64,000 bases of DNA from Bacteroidota bacterium (lineage in GTDB: Bacteria; Bacteroidota; Bacteroidia; Cytophagales; Cyclobacteriaceae): positions 35,373 to 99,372 of the forward strand of contig JAFDYY010000004.1 of NCBI GenBank assembly GCA_018267195.1. The letters are read 5' to 3'. A model generated the notes under the pieces. The model saw only the letters and a list, made by a program, of their open reading frames with translations, searched no databases and had not been told where the DNA came from. The translations under genes and the position numbers were made by a program. Shown here in pieces: positions 36,836-45,243 of this stretch. Numbering within the stretch: position 1 is the first letter of the stretch; each line of letters starts with the position of its first letter.

Positions 36836-38017
36836 ATGAGCTGCGCATGCGGTACAAAAAATAAAGAGGGTAAAGTAGCCGGATGCAACAATAACGGTGC
36901 CTGTGGCACGGGCGGCTGTAACAAAATGAACGTGTTTGATTGGCTCAGCAATATGGATATGCCCGCCAACGACCGCTTTGATGTAGCCGAGGTTCGCTTT
37001 AAAAACGGACGAAAAGATTTTTACCGCAATACCGAAAAAATACTGTTGCATACCGGAGATGCCGTGGTCATTGAAACCCAAACCGGCCACCACATAGGCC
37101 ATGTTTCTTTGCAGGGTGAATTGGTGCGCCTGCAAATGCAAAAAAAGAAAGTAGCGAACGATGAAACCATCAAAAAGATATACCGGCTGGCTCATGCCAA
37201 AGATTTAGAAAAAATGGAAGAAGCCAGAAACCGGGAGTTGACTTCGCTCTATCGTTCGCGCGAAATTATTCGCGAACAAAAACTGGCGATGAAGCTGTCG
37301 GATGTAGAATTTCAAGCCGACAACACCAAAGCGGTTTTTTATTATTCGGCCGATGAGCGGGTGGACTTCCGCGAATTAATAAAAGTGCTGGCCACTGAAT
37401 TTAAGGTGCGCGTAGAAATGCGGCAGATCAGCCTGCGGCAAGAGGCTGGCCGGCTCGGTGGCATTGGTGTGTGCGGCCGCGAACTTTGCTGTTCTACCTG
37501 GCTGGGCGATTTTAAAAACGTGGCCACCAGCGCAGCGCGTTATCAAAACTTGTCACTTAACCCCAGCAAACTAAGCGGGCAGTGTGGGCGCCTGAAATGC
37601 TGCCTTAATTATGAACTGGAAAGCTACATGGAGGCGCTGAAATTTATTCCCGATGTGGAAGCTCCGTTACTCACCGAAAAGGGCGAAGCGAAACTTCAAA
37701 AAACGGATATCTTCCGCCAGATTATGTGGTTTGCCTACAAAGAAGAAAACAATTGGTATGCTTTAAATGTGGCGCGTGTAAACGAAATTTTGGAATTAAA
37801 CAAACAAGGAAAGAAGCCCGCCACGCTGGAGATGAATGAAGAAGAAGCGAAGGTGCCGATAGCCAAACTGAACAGCGATTTAGCCAACTTAGACCGGAAA
37901 TACAAAAATCGAAGTAAAAACAAACACCGTTCCAAGAAAGGGAACTCCAACAACCGCGGCAACCGAAACTCTGGCCCTCCCCAAAACAACCGTCCCTCTA
38001 ACCCGCGCAAAGGATGA
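36836..38017 (+). CDS. ricT: PSP1-domain protein RicT
   Basis: RicT proteins (YaaT in Bacillus) belong to an iron-sulfur containing complex that affects RNA processing in Firmicutes; the role in Bacteroidota is unknown. The 393 residues open with a Cys-rich segment (SCACGTKNKEGKVAGCNNN, then GACGTGGCNKMN). The PSP1 domain follows, with GGIGVCGRELCCSTWLGDF and LSGQCGRLKCCLNYE, whose Cys are the expected metal ligands. A basic, Asn/Arg-rich tail (from about residue 355) may bind RNA. The stop overlaps gldH by four bases (ATGA), an arrangement I believe is common in Bacteroidota. Confidence 0.9.
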   Translation: MSCACGTKNKEGKVAGCNNNGACGTGGCNKMNVFDWLSNMDMPANDRFDVAEVRFKNGRKDFYRNTEKILLHTGDAVVIETQTGHHIGHVSLQGELVRLQMQKKKVANDETIKKIYRLAHAKDLEKMEEARNRELTSLYRSREIIREQKLAMKLSDVEFQADNTKAVFYYSADERVDFRELIKVLATEFKVRVEMRQISLRQEAGRLGGIGVCGRELCCSTWLGDFKNVATSAARYQNLSLNPSKLSGQCGRLKCCLNYELESYMEALKFIPDVEAPLLTEKGEAKLQKTDIFRQIMWFAYKEENNWYALNVARVNEILELNKQGKKPATLEMNEEEAKVPIAKLNSDLANLDRKYKNRSKNKHRSKKGNSNNRGNRNSGPPQNNRPSNPRKG

Positions 38018-38493
38018 AGTTTTTATTTTTTGCAGCTGCCGTAAGTGGGCTGCTGATCGCGTGCGACTCCCAGCGCCTGTTTGAAAAAAATACAGAGTTT
38101 AAAGAACGAATCTGGAAAATAAGCGAACCGGCCGAATTTGAATTTCAGATTTCCGATACCGTAAAAAAATACAACCTGCTGCTGAACGTGCGCAATTCGC
38201 TCGACTATCCGTATGCCCGTTTATTTTTTAATTACGAACTGACTTCTCCCGACCACCAATTGCTTTCTAAAAATCTGGTAGCCGAATTTTTATTCGATCA
38301 AAAAACCGGCCAGCCTTTTGGCACCAGTGGTCTGGGCGATGTGTACGATCACCGGTTTCCACTGCTTAAAAATTATGTGTTCAAAAAACCCGGAGCGTAT
38401 CACTTACGGGTCGAGCAGTTTATGCGGGTCGATAGCTTGCCCGGTATAGTAGCCGTAGGGTTGCGTGTGGAAACCAATAAGCTCCCAAACTAA
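38014..38493 (+). CDS. gldH: Gliding motility lipoprotein GldH
   Basis: GldH is a small lipoprotein required for gliding in Flavobacterium; its exact function is not known. The 159 residues have a lipoprotein signal (FAAAVSGLLIAC, Cys17). Then come family segments such as ISEPAEFEFQISDTVKKYNL, NVRNSLDYPYARLFFNYEL and the PFGTSGLGDVYDHRFPLLKN stretch. It is translationally coupled to ricT and ends convergently with the FtsX-type permease gene, overlapping its end by four bases. Confidence 0.9.
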   Translation: MKFLFFAAAVSGLLIACDSQRLFEKNTEFKERIWKISEPAEFEFQISDTVKKYNLLLNVRNSLDYPYARLFFNYELTSPDHQLLSKNLVAEFLFDQKTGQPFGTSGLGDVYDHRFPLLKNYVFKKPGAYHLRVEQFMRVDSLPGIVAVGLRVETNKLPN

Positions 38494-39710
38494 AGCTGGG
38501 CCGATGAGTACGACCGGGTCGCCAGTGTGGCCGGGTAAAAGGAAGTAAGGAAAGTAATAACTGTAATAACCGACCCGATAGAAATAAAATCGAGAGCTTT
38601 CATTTTTACCGGGTACGCATTAACGATAGCGCTCTCCATCCCCATGCCCACTAACCCAAACCGATCTTGCGCCCAACAAACAAGAGCCCCCAGCAGCAAC
38701 CCGGAAGCCGCACCCGCCAAAGCAATCAACGCCCCTTCGTTTAAAAAAATTTTCTGAATCATATTTTTGGGTGCCCCCAAAGCAAAGAAAATGGAAATGT
38801 CTTTCTTTTTTTCAATGGCCAACATCATTAACGAAAAAAAGATATTGATGGAGGCAACAGCCATCAGCAACGCCATAGAAATAAACGTAAAAAGTTTTTC
38901 AATTTTTACCAGTTTGTAAAGTTCCTGGTGTTGCTCATCGTTGGTAAGCACAACAAAATCTTTTCCCAGTACCTGTTGCAAAGCTGCTTTTACATTTTGT
39001 GGGGACCTGCCGTTTTGGGTTTTTATCTCCAGCGAGGTGCACCGGTTATCATAGCCCGTAAGGTTGCGGACGAAATCAATTGGTAACAACACATAGTTTT
39101 CATCAAAATTCTTTTCAATAGAAAAAACAGCACCGGGCTGCAGAGCGCTAACGCTGTATAGCTTGGAGGGATCTAAAGTGGTTTTTGCATTTTTGATGTA
39201 AAAAAACTGAAGCGGGTAAACCGACCCTTCTACTGGAATAGAAAGTTGATATTGTATTCCTTTTCCTAAAATAGCGTATTGCCCCAGCGAGTCTTTCAGT
39301 TTCAGCTTTCCGTCTACAATGCTTTGATCGATGCGGTGTTGATCAATAAAATTAGCACTCACGCCTTTCATCGTTACTACCATATCGGCATCGCGGTAGC
39401 GGAGGTAGCCATAGTCTTCCAGCACCTCGGTTACGATGGCCACGCCCTCAATGGATTTCATTTTCGAAAGGATTTTTTCATTTACCTCAAAAGTTTTTCC
39501 CATCACGGCTTCAATTTTAATTTCCGGATCAAAGGCATGGTTGAGTGAGCGGAGCAAACTCTCTAAACCATTAAAAACGGAAAGCACGATAACCAGGGCG
39601 GCTGTAGAAAAGGCAATACCGACTACCGATAATGCAGAGATGATATTAATGAAGTTCCTTTTTCGTTTGGAAAGGAAATACCTCCGGGCAATGAAAAGAG
39701 AAAGGTTCAT
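38490..39710 (-). CDS. FtsX-like permease, LolC/LolE type
   Basis: The 406-residue protein has an N-terminal membrane segment with the LolC/E-type start (LFIARRYFLSKRKRNFINII), a long periplasmic part and three C-terminal membrane segments (LLMAVASINIFFSLMMLAIE, FLNEGALIALAGAASGLLLG, ISIGSVITVITFLTSFYPA). This is the layout of permeases that pull lipoproteins from the inner membrane. The ATPase partner is not beside it. The gene lies 13 bases after rbfA on the same strand, so the two are probably co-transcribed. Confidence 0.87.
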   Translation of the reverse strand: MNLSLFIARRYFLSKRKRNFINIISALSVVGIAFSTAALVIVLSVFNGLESLLRSLNHAFDPEIKIEAVMGKTFEVNEKILSKMKSIEGVAIVTEVLEDYGYLRYRDADMVVTMKGVSANFIDQHRIDQSIVDGKLKLKDSLGQYAILGKGIQYQLSIPVEGSVYPLQFFYIKNAKTTLDPSKLYSVSALQPGAVFSIEKNFDENYVLLPIDFVRNLTGYDNRCTSLEIKTQNGRSPQNVKAALQQVLGKDFVVLTNDEQHQELYKLVKIEKLFTFISMALLMAVASINIFFSLMMLAIEKKKDISIFFALGAPKNMIQKIFLNEGALIALAGAASGLLLGALVCWAQDRFGLVGMGMESAIVNAYPVKMKALDFISIGSVITVITFLTSFYPATLATRSYSSAQL

Positions 39711-39723
39711 GCCAACGCCCCGT

Positions 39724-40077
39724 TTACTCTTTGGGGATATTCAAGCTTTTAAGCAGGTCTTCCATGCGTTGTGCATTTTCTTCCACTTCGTCAATAACAA
39801 ATACTAACTCGGGAATAATGCGTGCCTGATGGCGGATACGAATCCCCAATTCTTTTCGGATTTCGCTTTTGTGCAAATTGAGGTTAGCTAATACTACTTT
39901 TTTGTCTTTGGCCAGCATCATGCTGATATATACTTTGGCAACGCTCAGGTCAGGGCTCATACGAACCTCGGCCAGGGTAATAAACACGTTCCCTAAAAAA
40001 TCGCCCTTGTGTCGAAAAAAGATGTCGCTCAATTCTTTTTGAATGAGTCGTCCGTATTTTTGTTGCCGCAATGTCAT
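39724..40077 (-). CDS. rbfA: Ribosome-binding factor A
   Basis: RbfA binds the 30S subunit during maturation of 16S rRNA. From ATG 40077 it has 117 residues with LRQQKYGRLIQKELSDIFF, VRMSPDLSVAKVYISMM and IRHQARIIPELVFVID. A longer frame back to 40107 is rejected because a perfect -7 box lies four bases before this start and the family begins here. Confidence 0.93.
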   Translation of the reverse strand: MTLRQQKYGRLIQKELSDIFFRHKGDFLGNVFITLAEVRMSPDLSVAKVYISMMLAKDKKVVLANLNLHKSEIRKELGIRIRHQARIIPELVFVIDEVEENAQRMEDLLKSLNIPKE

Positions 40078-40081
40078 GCTA

Positions 40082-40089
40082 CAAAGATA
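40082..40089 (-). promoter_or_regulatory. -7 box TATCTTTG four bases before rbfA
   Basis: On the minus strand TATCTTTG is followed by TAGC and the ATG at 40077, the same spacing as at purD and the YciO/TsaC-type gene. It supports the shorter rbfA start and a leaderless message. The TTTTG further upstream is only 15 bases away, closer than usual for a -33 element. Confidence 0.55.
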
Positions 40090-40124
40090 CAAAAGTACCA
40101 TCAGCAAAAGATTGTGCCTGATTT

Positions 40125-41558
40125 TTGATTTATTTGTTAAAAAATACCGTGCTCCGATTTTTTAAACTAAACGATCCCTACCGGCTGTTGGCGGTGCTGC
40201 TGATCATGGCAGGCTTGAGTATCCCTGTTTTAATCGGCCCCGGCCATATGACCCCGTTGGAATTGAAAGATATAGTGGTGGGCGAATCGCTCCGATCGGG
40301 AAAAATGATGTATCTGCAACTGATTGACACCACCCCATGGCTGGCAGCCTGGTTTGATAAATGGATCAGTTTCTTTTTAGGACGTTCGCTTACAGCCCGC
40401 CATATAGTGGCGCTGCTGCTTCTTTTTTTTCAGGCTTCTTATTTTGCGGTGGTGCTTATTCGCAATCGGGTGTATAATGAGGGCACTTACCTGCCGGCTT
40501 TAGTTTACGCGCTACTTACCTTTTTTTCATTCGATATGCTTTCGCTTTCGCAGGAGTTATTTGCCTCGGTGTTCTTACTGTTTGCGCTGAATAATTTGTT
40601 TAAAGAGATAGCCTTTAAAGTACAACGCGAAGAAACCATTTTTAACTTGGGGCTATACCTTGGTATAGCTTCGCTTTTTGTATTGAGTTATTTTATTTTT
40701 TTACCCGGAGCCGTGCTGCTGTTGCTCGTTTATGCCCGGCTGGCATTTCGTAGGGCACTGCTTCTTATAGTTGGGTTTCTTTTCCCGCACCTGGCGCTTT
40801 TAGTTTATTATTATTTTTATGATGGGGCATCACAATTGTTTTATTACTACTACGCACAAAACCTATTGGGAGTGAGCACGGGTTTTATTTCCGTAAAATC
40901 GGTAGGGGTGCTGATGGCGCCCATTTTATTTTTTTTAGTAGCATCGCTTGTCATGCTCAACCGCGAGGCCCGGTTTACCCGGTACCAGTCGCAGTTGTTG
41001 CAGGCCATGTTTATCTGGATGGGATTTGCACTGGCGGAAGTGGGGCTCACTCGAAATTTCACACCGCATAGTCTGATTCCATTCATCCCACCGCTGGCGT
41101 TTTTGATTAGTCACTACTTTTTGCTGATCCGCCAAAAACGGATAGCCGAAACTATGTGGTGGGTTTTATTGCTTTCGGTGATAGGGTTTAGTACGGCAGC
41201 CCGGCTAAATAAGCTTTCGTCAGTTAATTATTCCGCGATGTTGGTTCCGGAATCAACGGATCATCAACTTCAACAAAAAAAAGTAATGGTGCTGGCTAAT
41301 GGTTGGGGAGTGTACCAAAACAACCGGGCCGCTACGTATTTTTTAGACTGGCCATTATCAGAAGTTTTTTTTCATGAGCCCAACATTTTTCAGCATGTGG
41401 TGTTGATCAACGAATCATTTGAGCACGAAAAACCGGAGGTTGTTATTGACGAACAAAACCTGATGGAAGGCGTATTTAACGTTAACCCCTCCCTTCGAAA
41501 GTTATATGAAAAAAAAGGGAACCTCTACTGGCGAAAGCCGGTTAGCAAAATCAACTAA
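40125..41558 (+). CDS. Polytopic membrane protein, DUF6427-like
   Basis: The 477-residue protein has about ten membrane segments (for example LAVLLIMAGLSIPVLIGPG, HIVALLLLFFQASYFAVVLI, ALLLIVGFLFPHLALLVYYY) and a soluble C-terminal part from about residue 390. It resembles the Bacteroidota family DUF6427, whose function is unknown; a glycosyltransferase-like (GT-C) fold is an alternative. The start is uncertain: the frame opens with TTG 40125, with TTG 40134 and GTG 40149 as alternatives and no ATG near. It runs away from rbfA and ends convergently with gltD, overlapping its end by eight bases. Confidence 0.7.
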   Translation: MIYLLKNTVLRFFKLNDPYRLLAVLLIMAGLSIPVLIGPGHMTPLELKDIVVGESLRSGKMMYLQLIDTTPWLAAWFDKWISFFLGRSLTARHIVALLLLFFQASYFAVVLIRNRVYNEGTYLPALVYALLTFFSFDMLSLSQELFASVFLLFALNNLFKEIAFKVQREETIFNLGLYLGIASLFVLSYFIFLPGAVLLLLVYARLAFRRALLLIVGFLFPHLALLVYYYFYDGASQLFYYYYAQNLLGVSTGFISVKSVGVLMAPILFFLVASLVMLNREARFTRYQSQLLQAMFIWMGFALAEVGLTRNFTPHSLIPFIPPLAFLISHYFLLIRQKRIAETMWWVLLLSVIGFSTAARLNKLSSVNYSAMLVPESTDHQLQQKKVMVLANGWGVYQNNRAATYFLDWPLSEVFFHEPNIFQHVVLINESFEHEKPEVVIDEQNLMEGVFNVNPSLRKLYEKKGNLYWRKPVSKIN

Positions 41559-42999
41559 GGCTTAAAATTCCTTTTTCTTTGGCCTCTAATGACGATACTC
41601 CGGCCAGATAAAGATCCACCGACCGTGCTGCCTCCCGCCCTTCGCTGATGGCCCACACCACCAGGCTTTGACCCCTGCGCATATCTCCGGCTGCGAAAAC
41701 ACCCTCTACGGAAGTTTGAAACTGCGTACATTTTACATTGCCACGTTCATCGTACTCCACCCCCAGCTCATCGAGCAATCCGTTATGTTGCGGATGCAAA
41801 AAACCCAATGCCAGCAAAGCCAGTTCGCAAGGCACCTCACGGGTGGTTGCTGCTTTTTCGGTGTACGATTTTCCATTCCATTCTATCTCCGCTATTTTCA
41901 AAGCACGCAACTCGTTATGGTCGTTGCTTAAAAATTCCAACGTAGCCAGGCTCCACGCACGGGTGCAGCCTTCTTCGTGAGAAGAGGAGGTGCGTAAAAT
42001 TACCGGCCAACTTGGCCAGGGCATGGCGGCCGTTCTTTCTTGCGGAGGTTTGGGGAGAATTTCAATTTGAGTAACTGATTGGGCTTGATGACGGATGGAG
42101 GTGCCGACACAATCCGAACCGGTATCCCCTCCGCCTATTACAACTACATTTTTTTGAGTGGCCATTATTTCGGCCGTGTTTATTTCTTTGCCCGCTACAC
42201 GTTTGTTTTGTTGAGTTAGAAAATCCATGGCGAAGTGAATGCCCTTCAGATTTCTTCCCGGCACGGGCAAATCGCGCGGCACGGTCGATCCGCCACAGAG
42301 CAGAAGGGCATCAAACTCATTGCGCAGCAAACTCACCGGAACGGTAACGCCTACTTCGGCATTCATCTGAAATTTTACGCCCTCTTCTTTCATTAAATTA
42401 ATTCTTCGCTCCACCACTTGTTTATCGAGTTTAAAATCGGGGATGCCATACCGCAACAAGCCGCCTGCTTCATCGGCCCGCTCAAATAGGGTTACCTCAT
42501 GCCCCGCCTGGTTTAGTTGGGCGGCTGCTGCCAGGCCGGATGGCCCCGAGCCAACAATGGCTACTTTTTTCCCGGTTTGGTTAGCGGGCTTTCGGGGGGC
42601 TGCAAACCCATTTTCAAAAGCTTTCTCAGCGATGGCTTTTTCAATATACTCGATGGTTACCGGAGGTTTGTTAATGCCCAGCACACACGAGGCCTCGCAA
42701 GGAGCCGGACATATCCGTCCGGTAAACTCCGGGAAATTATTGGTGCTGGTTAAAATTTCGTAGGCCAGCTTCCAGTTTTTGTGGTAAACGGCATCGTTAA
42801 ACTCGGGGATGATGTTGCCCAGTGGGCAGCCGTGGTGGCAAAACGGAGTGCCGCAATCCATGCAGCGGGCCGCCTGCTTTTGGGTGAGGCTTTCGTTAAT
42901 GGTACCTTCTACTTCGCGGTAGTCATGAATGCGTTCTTTTACTTCCCGTTTTTTGGGAAGCTCACGTTCAAATTCTAAAAAGCCGGTTGGTTTTCCCAT
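41551..42999 (-). CDS. gltD: Glutamate synthase small subunit (NADPH)
   Basis: GltD passes electrons from NADPH to the large subunit that makes glutamate from glutamine and 2-oxoglutarate. The 482 residues show the N-terminal cluster-binding Cys (CMDCGTPFCHHGCPLGNIIP and CPAPCEASC). The FAD site follows (VAIVGSGPSGLAAAAQLN), then the NADPH site (VVVIGGGDTGSDCVG) and the closing GVFAAGDMRRGQSLVVWAI. The large subunit gltB is not adjacent in this window, which is unusual, so a stand-alone GltD-like reductase is possible. Confidence 0.9.
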   Translation of the reverse strand: MGKPTGFLEFERELPKKREVKERIHDYREVEGTINESLTQKQAARCMDCGTPFCHHGCPLGNIIPEFNDAVYHKNWKLAYEILTSTNNFPEFTGRICPAPCEASCVLGINKPPVTIEYIEKAIAEKAFENGFAAPRKPANQTGKKVAIVGSGPSGLAAAAQLNQAGHEVTLFERADEAGGLLRYGIPDFKLDKQVVERRINLMKEEGVKFQMNAEVGVTVPVSLLRNEFDALLLCGGSTVPRDLPVPGRNLKGIHFAMDFLTQQNKRVAGKEINTAEIMATQKNVVVIGGGDTGSDCVGTSIRHQAQSVTQIEILPKPPQERTAAMPWPSWPVILRTSSSHEEGCTRAWSLATLEFLSNDHNELRALKIAEIEWNGKSYTEKAATTREVPCELALLALGFLHPQHNGLLDELGVEYDERGNVKCTQFQTSVEGVFAAGDMRRGQSLVVWAISEGREAARSVDLYLAGVSSLEAKEKGILSLS

Positions 43000-43112
43000 T
43001 TTCTATCGGGGTCAGATGATTGATTTTAAAAGTAGGAAATGAAATTCGTTAACACTCGTTCGGTTCGTCTCAATTTTTTTATTTCTATTTTGCAATCGAT
43101 TTCCATTAGGGT

Positions 43113-44108
43113 ATGAACAAAAAAATAATTCTTTTTTCAGGGCTGGCTTTCCTGCTAGTGCAGTCGTGCGAACGTAAAAGTAAACCGGAAGAAACAGCTA
43201 AACCGGCACGCAGCGTAAACGTGCCGGCATTTAATGCCGACTCGGCCTATGCCTATGTGGCCCGCCAGGTTGCGTTTGGCCCGCGTGTGCCCAATTCGCC
43301 CGCCCACCGGCAGGCCTCACACTATTTCATCAGCCGGTTTAAAAAATTTGGAGCCACAGTAACCGAACAAGATTTTGAAGCCACCACCTGGGACAACCAG
43401 CAACTGAAATTAAAAAACATCATCGCCAGCTACAATCCCTCAGCACCCAAACGGATTTTATTAGCGGCCCATTGGGACACACGCCCCTATGCCGACAAGG
43501 ATGAAGAAAAAAAAGATGCCCCGTTTGATGGAGCCAATGACGGAGCCAGCGGGGTAGGCATTTTACTGGAAGTAGCGCGTGTGTTAGGGCAGAACAAACA
43601 ACCCGAAGTAGGGGTGGATTTAATTTTGTTTGATGGCGAAGACTGGGGCGAAAAAGAAAATGAACGAAGCCGTGTTAACCTGCCGGACGACCAAAGTTGG
43701 TGGTGCCTGGGCTCGCAGTATTGGGCGAAACACAAACATCAAAAAAATTATTCGGCCTACTTTGGTATTTTACTCGATATGGTGGGCTCTAAGCACGCCC
43801 AGTTTTTTCGGGAAGGGTCTTCGCTGGAGTATGCCCCCGCCATTGTAGAAAAAGTATGGAACACAGCCGCCCGGTTGGGCTACACCGATTATTTTGTAAA
43901 GACCAATGTAGGGGCTATTACAGACGACCACGTGTTTGTAAACCAACTGGCCAAGATCCCCATGATTGATATTGTGCATTATCAAGCCGGGGTTGGTTTT
44001 TTTGGGGAGTATCACCACAACCGAAAAGATAATTTGTCAATCATTAGTAAAGAAACGCTGGCAGCCGTAGGCAACACCCTGTTAAATGTGGTGTACTACG
44101 AAGAGTAA
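43113..44108 (+). CDS. Glutaminyl-cyclase-like M28 family lipoprotein
   Basis: The 331-residue protein has a lipoprotein signal (LAFLLVQSC, Cys19), so it faces the periplasm or surface. The M28 zinc fold is seen in LLAAHWDTRPYADKDEEKK, FDGANDGASGVGILLEVARV and ILFDGEDWGEKENE. The WWCLGSQYWAKH segment and late TDDHVFVNQLAKIPMIDIVH are those of type II (animal-like) glutaminyl cyclases, not of aminopeptidases. Such enzymes turn N-terminal Gln into pyroglutamate. Six secreted proteins in this window are predicted to begin with Gln after signal cleavage, which fits this role. A general M28 aminopeptidase remains possible. Confidence 0.82.
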   Translation: MNKKIILFSGLAFLLVQSCERKSKPEETAKPARSVNVPAFNADSAYAYVARQVAFGPRVPNSPAHRQASHYFISRFKKFGATVTEQDFEATTWDNQQLKLKNIIASYNPSAPKRILLAAHWDTRPYADKDEEKKDAPFDGANDGASGVGILLEVARVLGQNKQPEVGVDLILFDGEDWGEKENERSRVNLPDDQSWWCLGSQYWAKHKHQKNYSAYFGILLDMVGSKHAQFFREGSSLEYAPAIVEKVWNTAARLGYTDYFVKTNVGAITDDHVFVNQLAKIPMIDIVHYQAGVGFFGEYHHNRKDNLSIISKETLAAVGNTLLNVVYYEE

Positions 44109-44118
44109 TGATCCGCGT

Positions 44119-44658
44119 TTAATTTTCATCGCCCGTCTTTTTTAATTCTTCGTCCAGGATTTTTTGAATGACGGCCTGTTGCCGTTCGTCTATTTGCTGG
44201 TTGGTTTTAGCTTGTTTTTTCATGAACCGGAACATGGCATTCTTTTTAATTTCATAGGCGATGAACACGGTATATTTATTTTGCTTTTTGTCGAAATATT
44301 TTTCTTCTCCAATTTTTCGCAAGTCGGCCATACTGGTATTCATTACCTCGCGCACTAAACTTTGAAATTTATCGGCTACATCGGCTGCGCGGTCGTTTTG
44401 GGTTTGGCCTAAATACTGATCGCTTACTTGTTTCATGGTAGTGTTTACCTGGCCGGCCAGGATAGCTTTGGCTTCGATGTCGGCTTTGCTGCGGGCAATG
44501 TTATCGGCACTGCTTTCTCCTTTGCCGGTGCCGCGAAAAAACCGGTTGTTCGATTCATAAGCGCTGCCGCGAAAAGGCTCTCTTACCTTTTGACCGAAAG
44601 GGCTGGCACACGACATGAGGGTAAGGGCTACCAAAAGATTCAAAATAAGGGTCTTCAT
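44119..44658 (-). CDS. LPP20-like lipoprotein
   Basis: From ATG 44658 the 179-residue protein has a lipoprotein signal (LLVALTLMSC) and a domain resembling the LPP20 family (GKGESSADNIARSKADIEAK, ILAGQVNTTMKQVSDQYLG), followed by a mostly helical, Lys-rich C-terminal part. Its function is not known. It ends convergently with the cyclase-like gene, ten bases apart. Confidence 0.65.
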   Translation of the reverse strand: MKTLILNLLVALTLMSCASPFGQKVREPFRGSAYESNNRFFRGTGKGESSADNIARSKADIEAKAILAGQVNTTMKQVSDQYLGQTQNDRAADVADKFQSLVREVMNTSMADLRKIGEEKYFDKKQNKYTVFIAYEIKKNAMFRFMKKQAKTNQQIDERQQAVIQKILDEELKKTGDEN

Positions 44659-44749
44659 ATAAAATTGTTTTTTCGGATACGGTTGCAAAAAGATTTTTAC
44701 GAAAATAAAATAAAATAGGTTTAAAATGACTTCCTGAAAAATATTAATT

Positions 44750-44778
44750 GGATTCCCCGTTTATCAGGCGGGTAATCC
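44750..44778. other. Imperfect hairpin in the gap before a small gene
   Basis: GGATTCCCCG at 44750-44759 and CGGGTAATCC at 44769-44778 can pair with one mismatch around a 9-base loop. It lies in the 264-base gap between two divergent genes (starts at 44658 and 44923). No T tract follows on either strand, so it is not a standard terminator; its role is unknown. Confidence 0.3.
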
Positions 44779-44855
44779 CTTTCCAGTAAAGATCGTGCCA
44801 TATTTTGTTTTGAGGCGTGGACTTACGGTAGCCCCTGTAAGTTAAACCTTCGTGT

Positions 44856-44863
44856 TACCTTTA
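44856..44863 (+). promoter_or_regulatory. Possible -7 box TACCTTTA
   Basis: TACCTTTA, the same variant as at the ricT promoter, lies 59 bases before the small gene starting at 44923. No -33 element was found. The leader between them is AT-rich with an AAGGAG at about 44898, too far from the start to act as a ribosome site. Confidence 0.35.
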
Positions 44864-44922
44864 CCGTAAAGAAAAACATAAACGTGCCGTTGGTTTTAAG
44901 GAGAAGAAAGATTTTTTAAGCT

Positions 44923-45234
44923 ATGAAAACAATTTATGTCGTTGGAAACCCGGGATTTTTAGAGCTGCACCGCAAGCATTTAGATGACAACTCTAAATTT
45001 TTGCGCGGGCATGTTTCGGTACATATCCCCGGAAAAGAAGTTCAGTTGTTTTGGATACACAACCGGGAAGGATTGAAGGAATTTAAACAAGCCATTGGGG
45101 CCGACCTGATCTGGAAATACCGCCTTCGTTTTTATTTTAACCTGGAAGAATTCACGCCCAAAGAAGAGGAAAAAACAGAATTTAGCGCAGACGAAAAAGC
45201 GTTGATGCGAAAAGCTATTTTATCGCTGGCGTAA
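44923..45234 (+). CDS. Small hypothetical protein
   Basis: I do not recognise this 103-residue protein. It has no signal peptide or membrane segment. It begins KTIYVVGNPGFLELHRKHLD, has a WIHNREGLKEFKQAIGADLI segment and an acidic Lys/Glu-rich end (TPKEEEKTEFSADEKALMRK). The predicted fold is a small alpha/beta protein. Codon use and composition match its neighbours, so it is probably real. It ends convergently with the acyl-CoA synthetase gene. Confidence 0.6.
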   Translation: MKTIYVVGNPGFLELHRKHLDDNSKFLRGHVSVHIPGKEVQLFWIHNREGLKEFKQAIGADLIWKYRLRFYFNLEEFTPKEEEKTEFSADEKALMRKAILSLA

Positions 45235-45243
45235 GGGAAGCTT

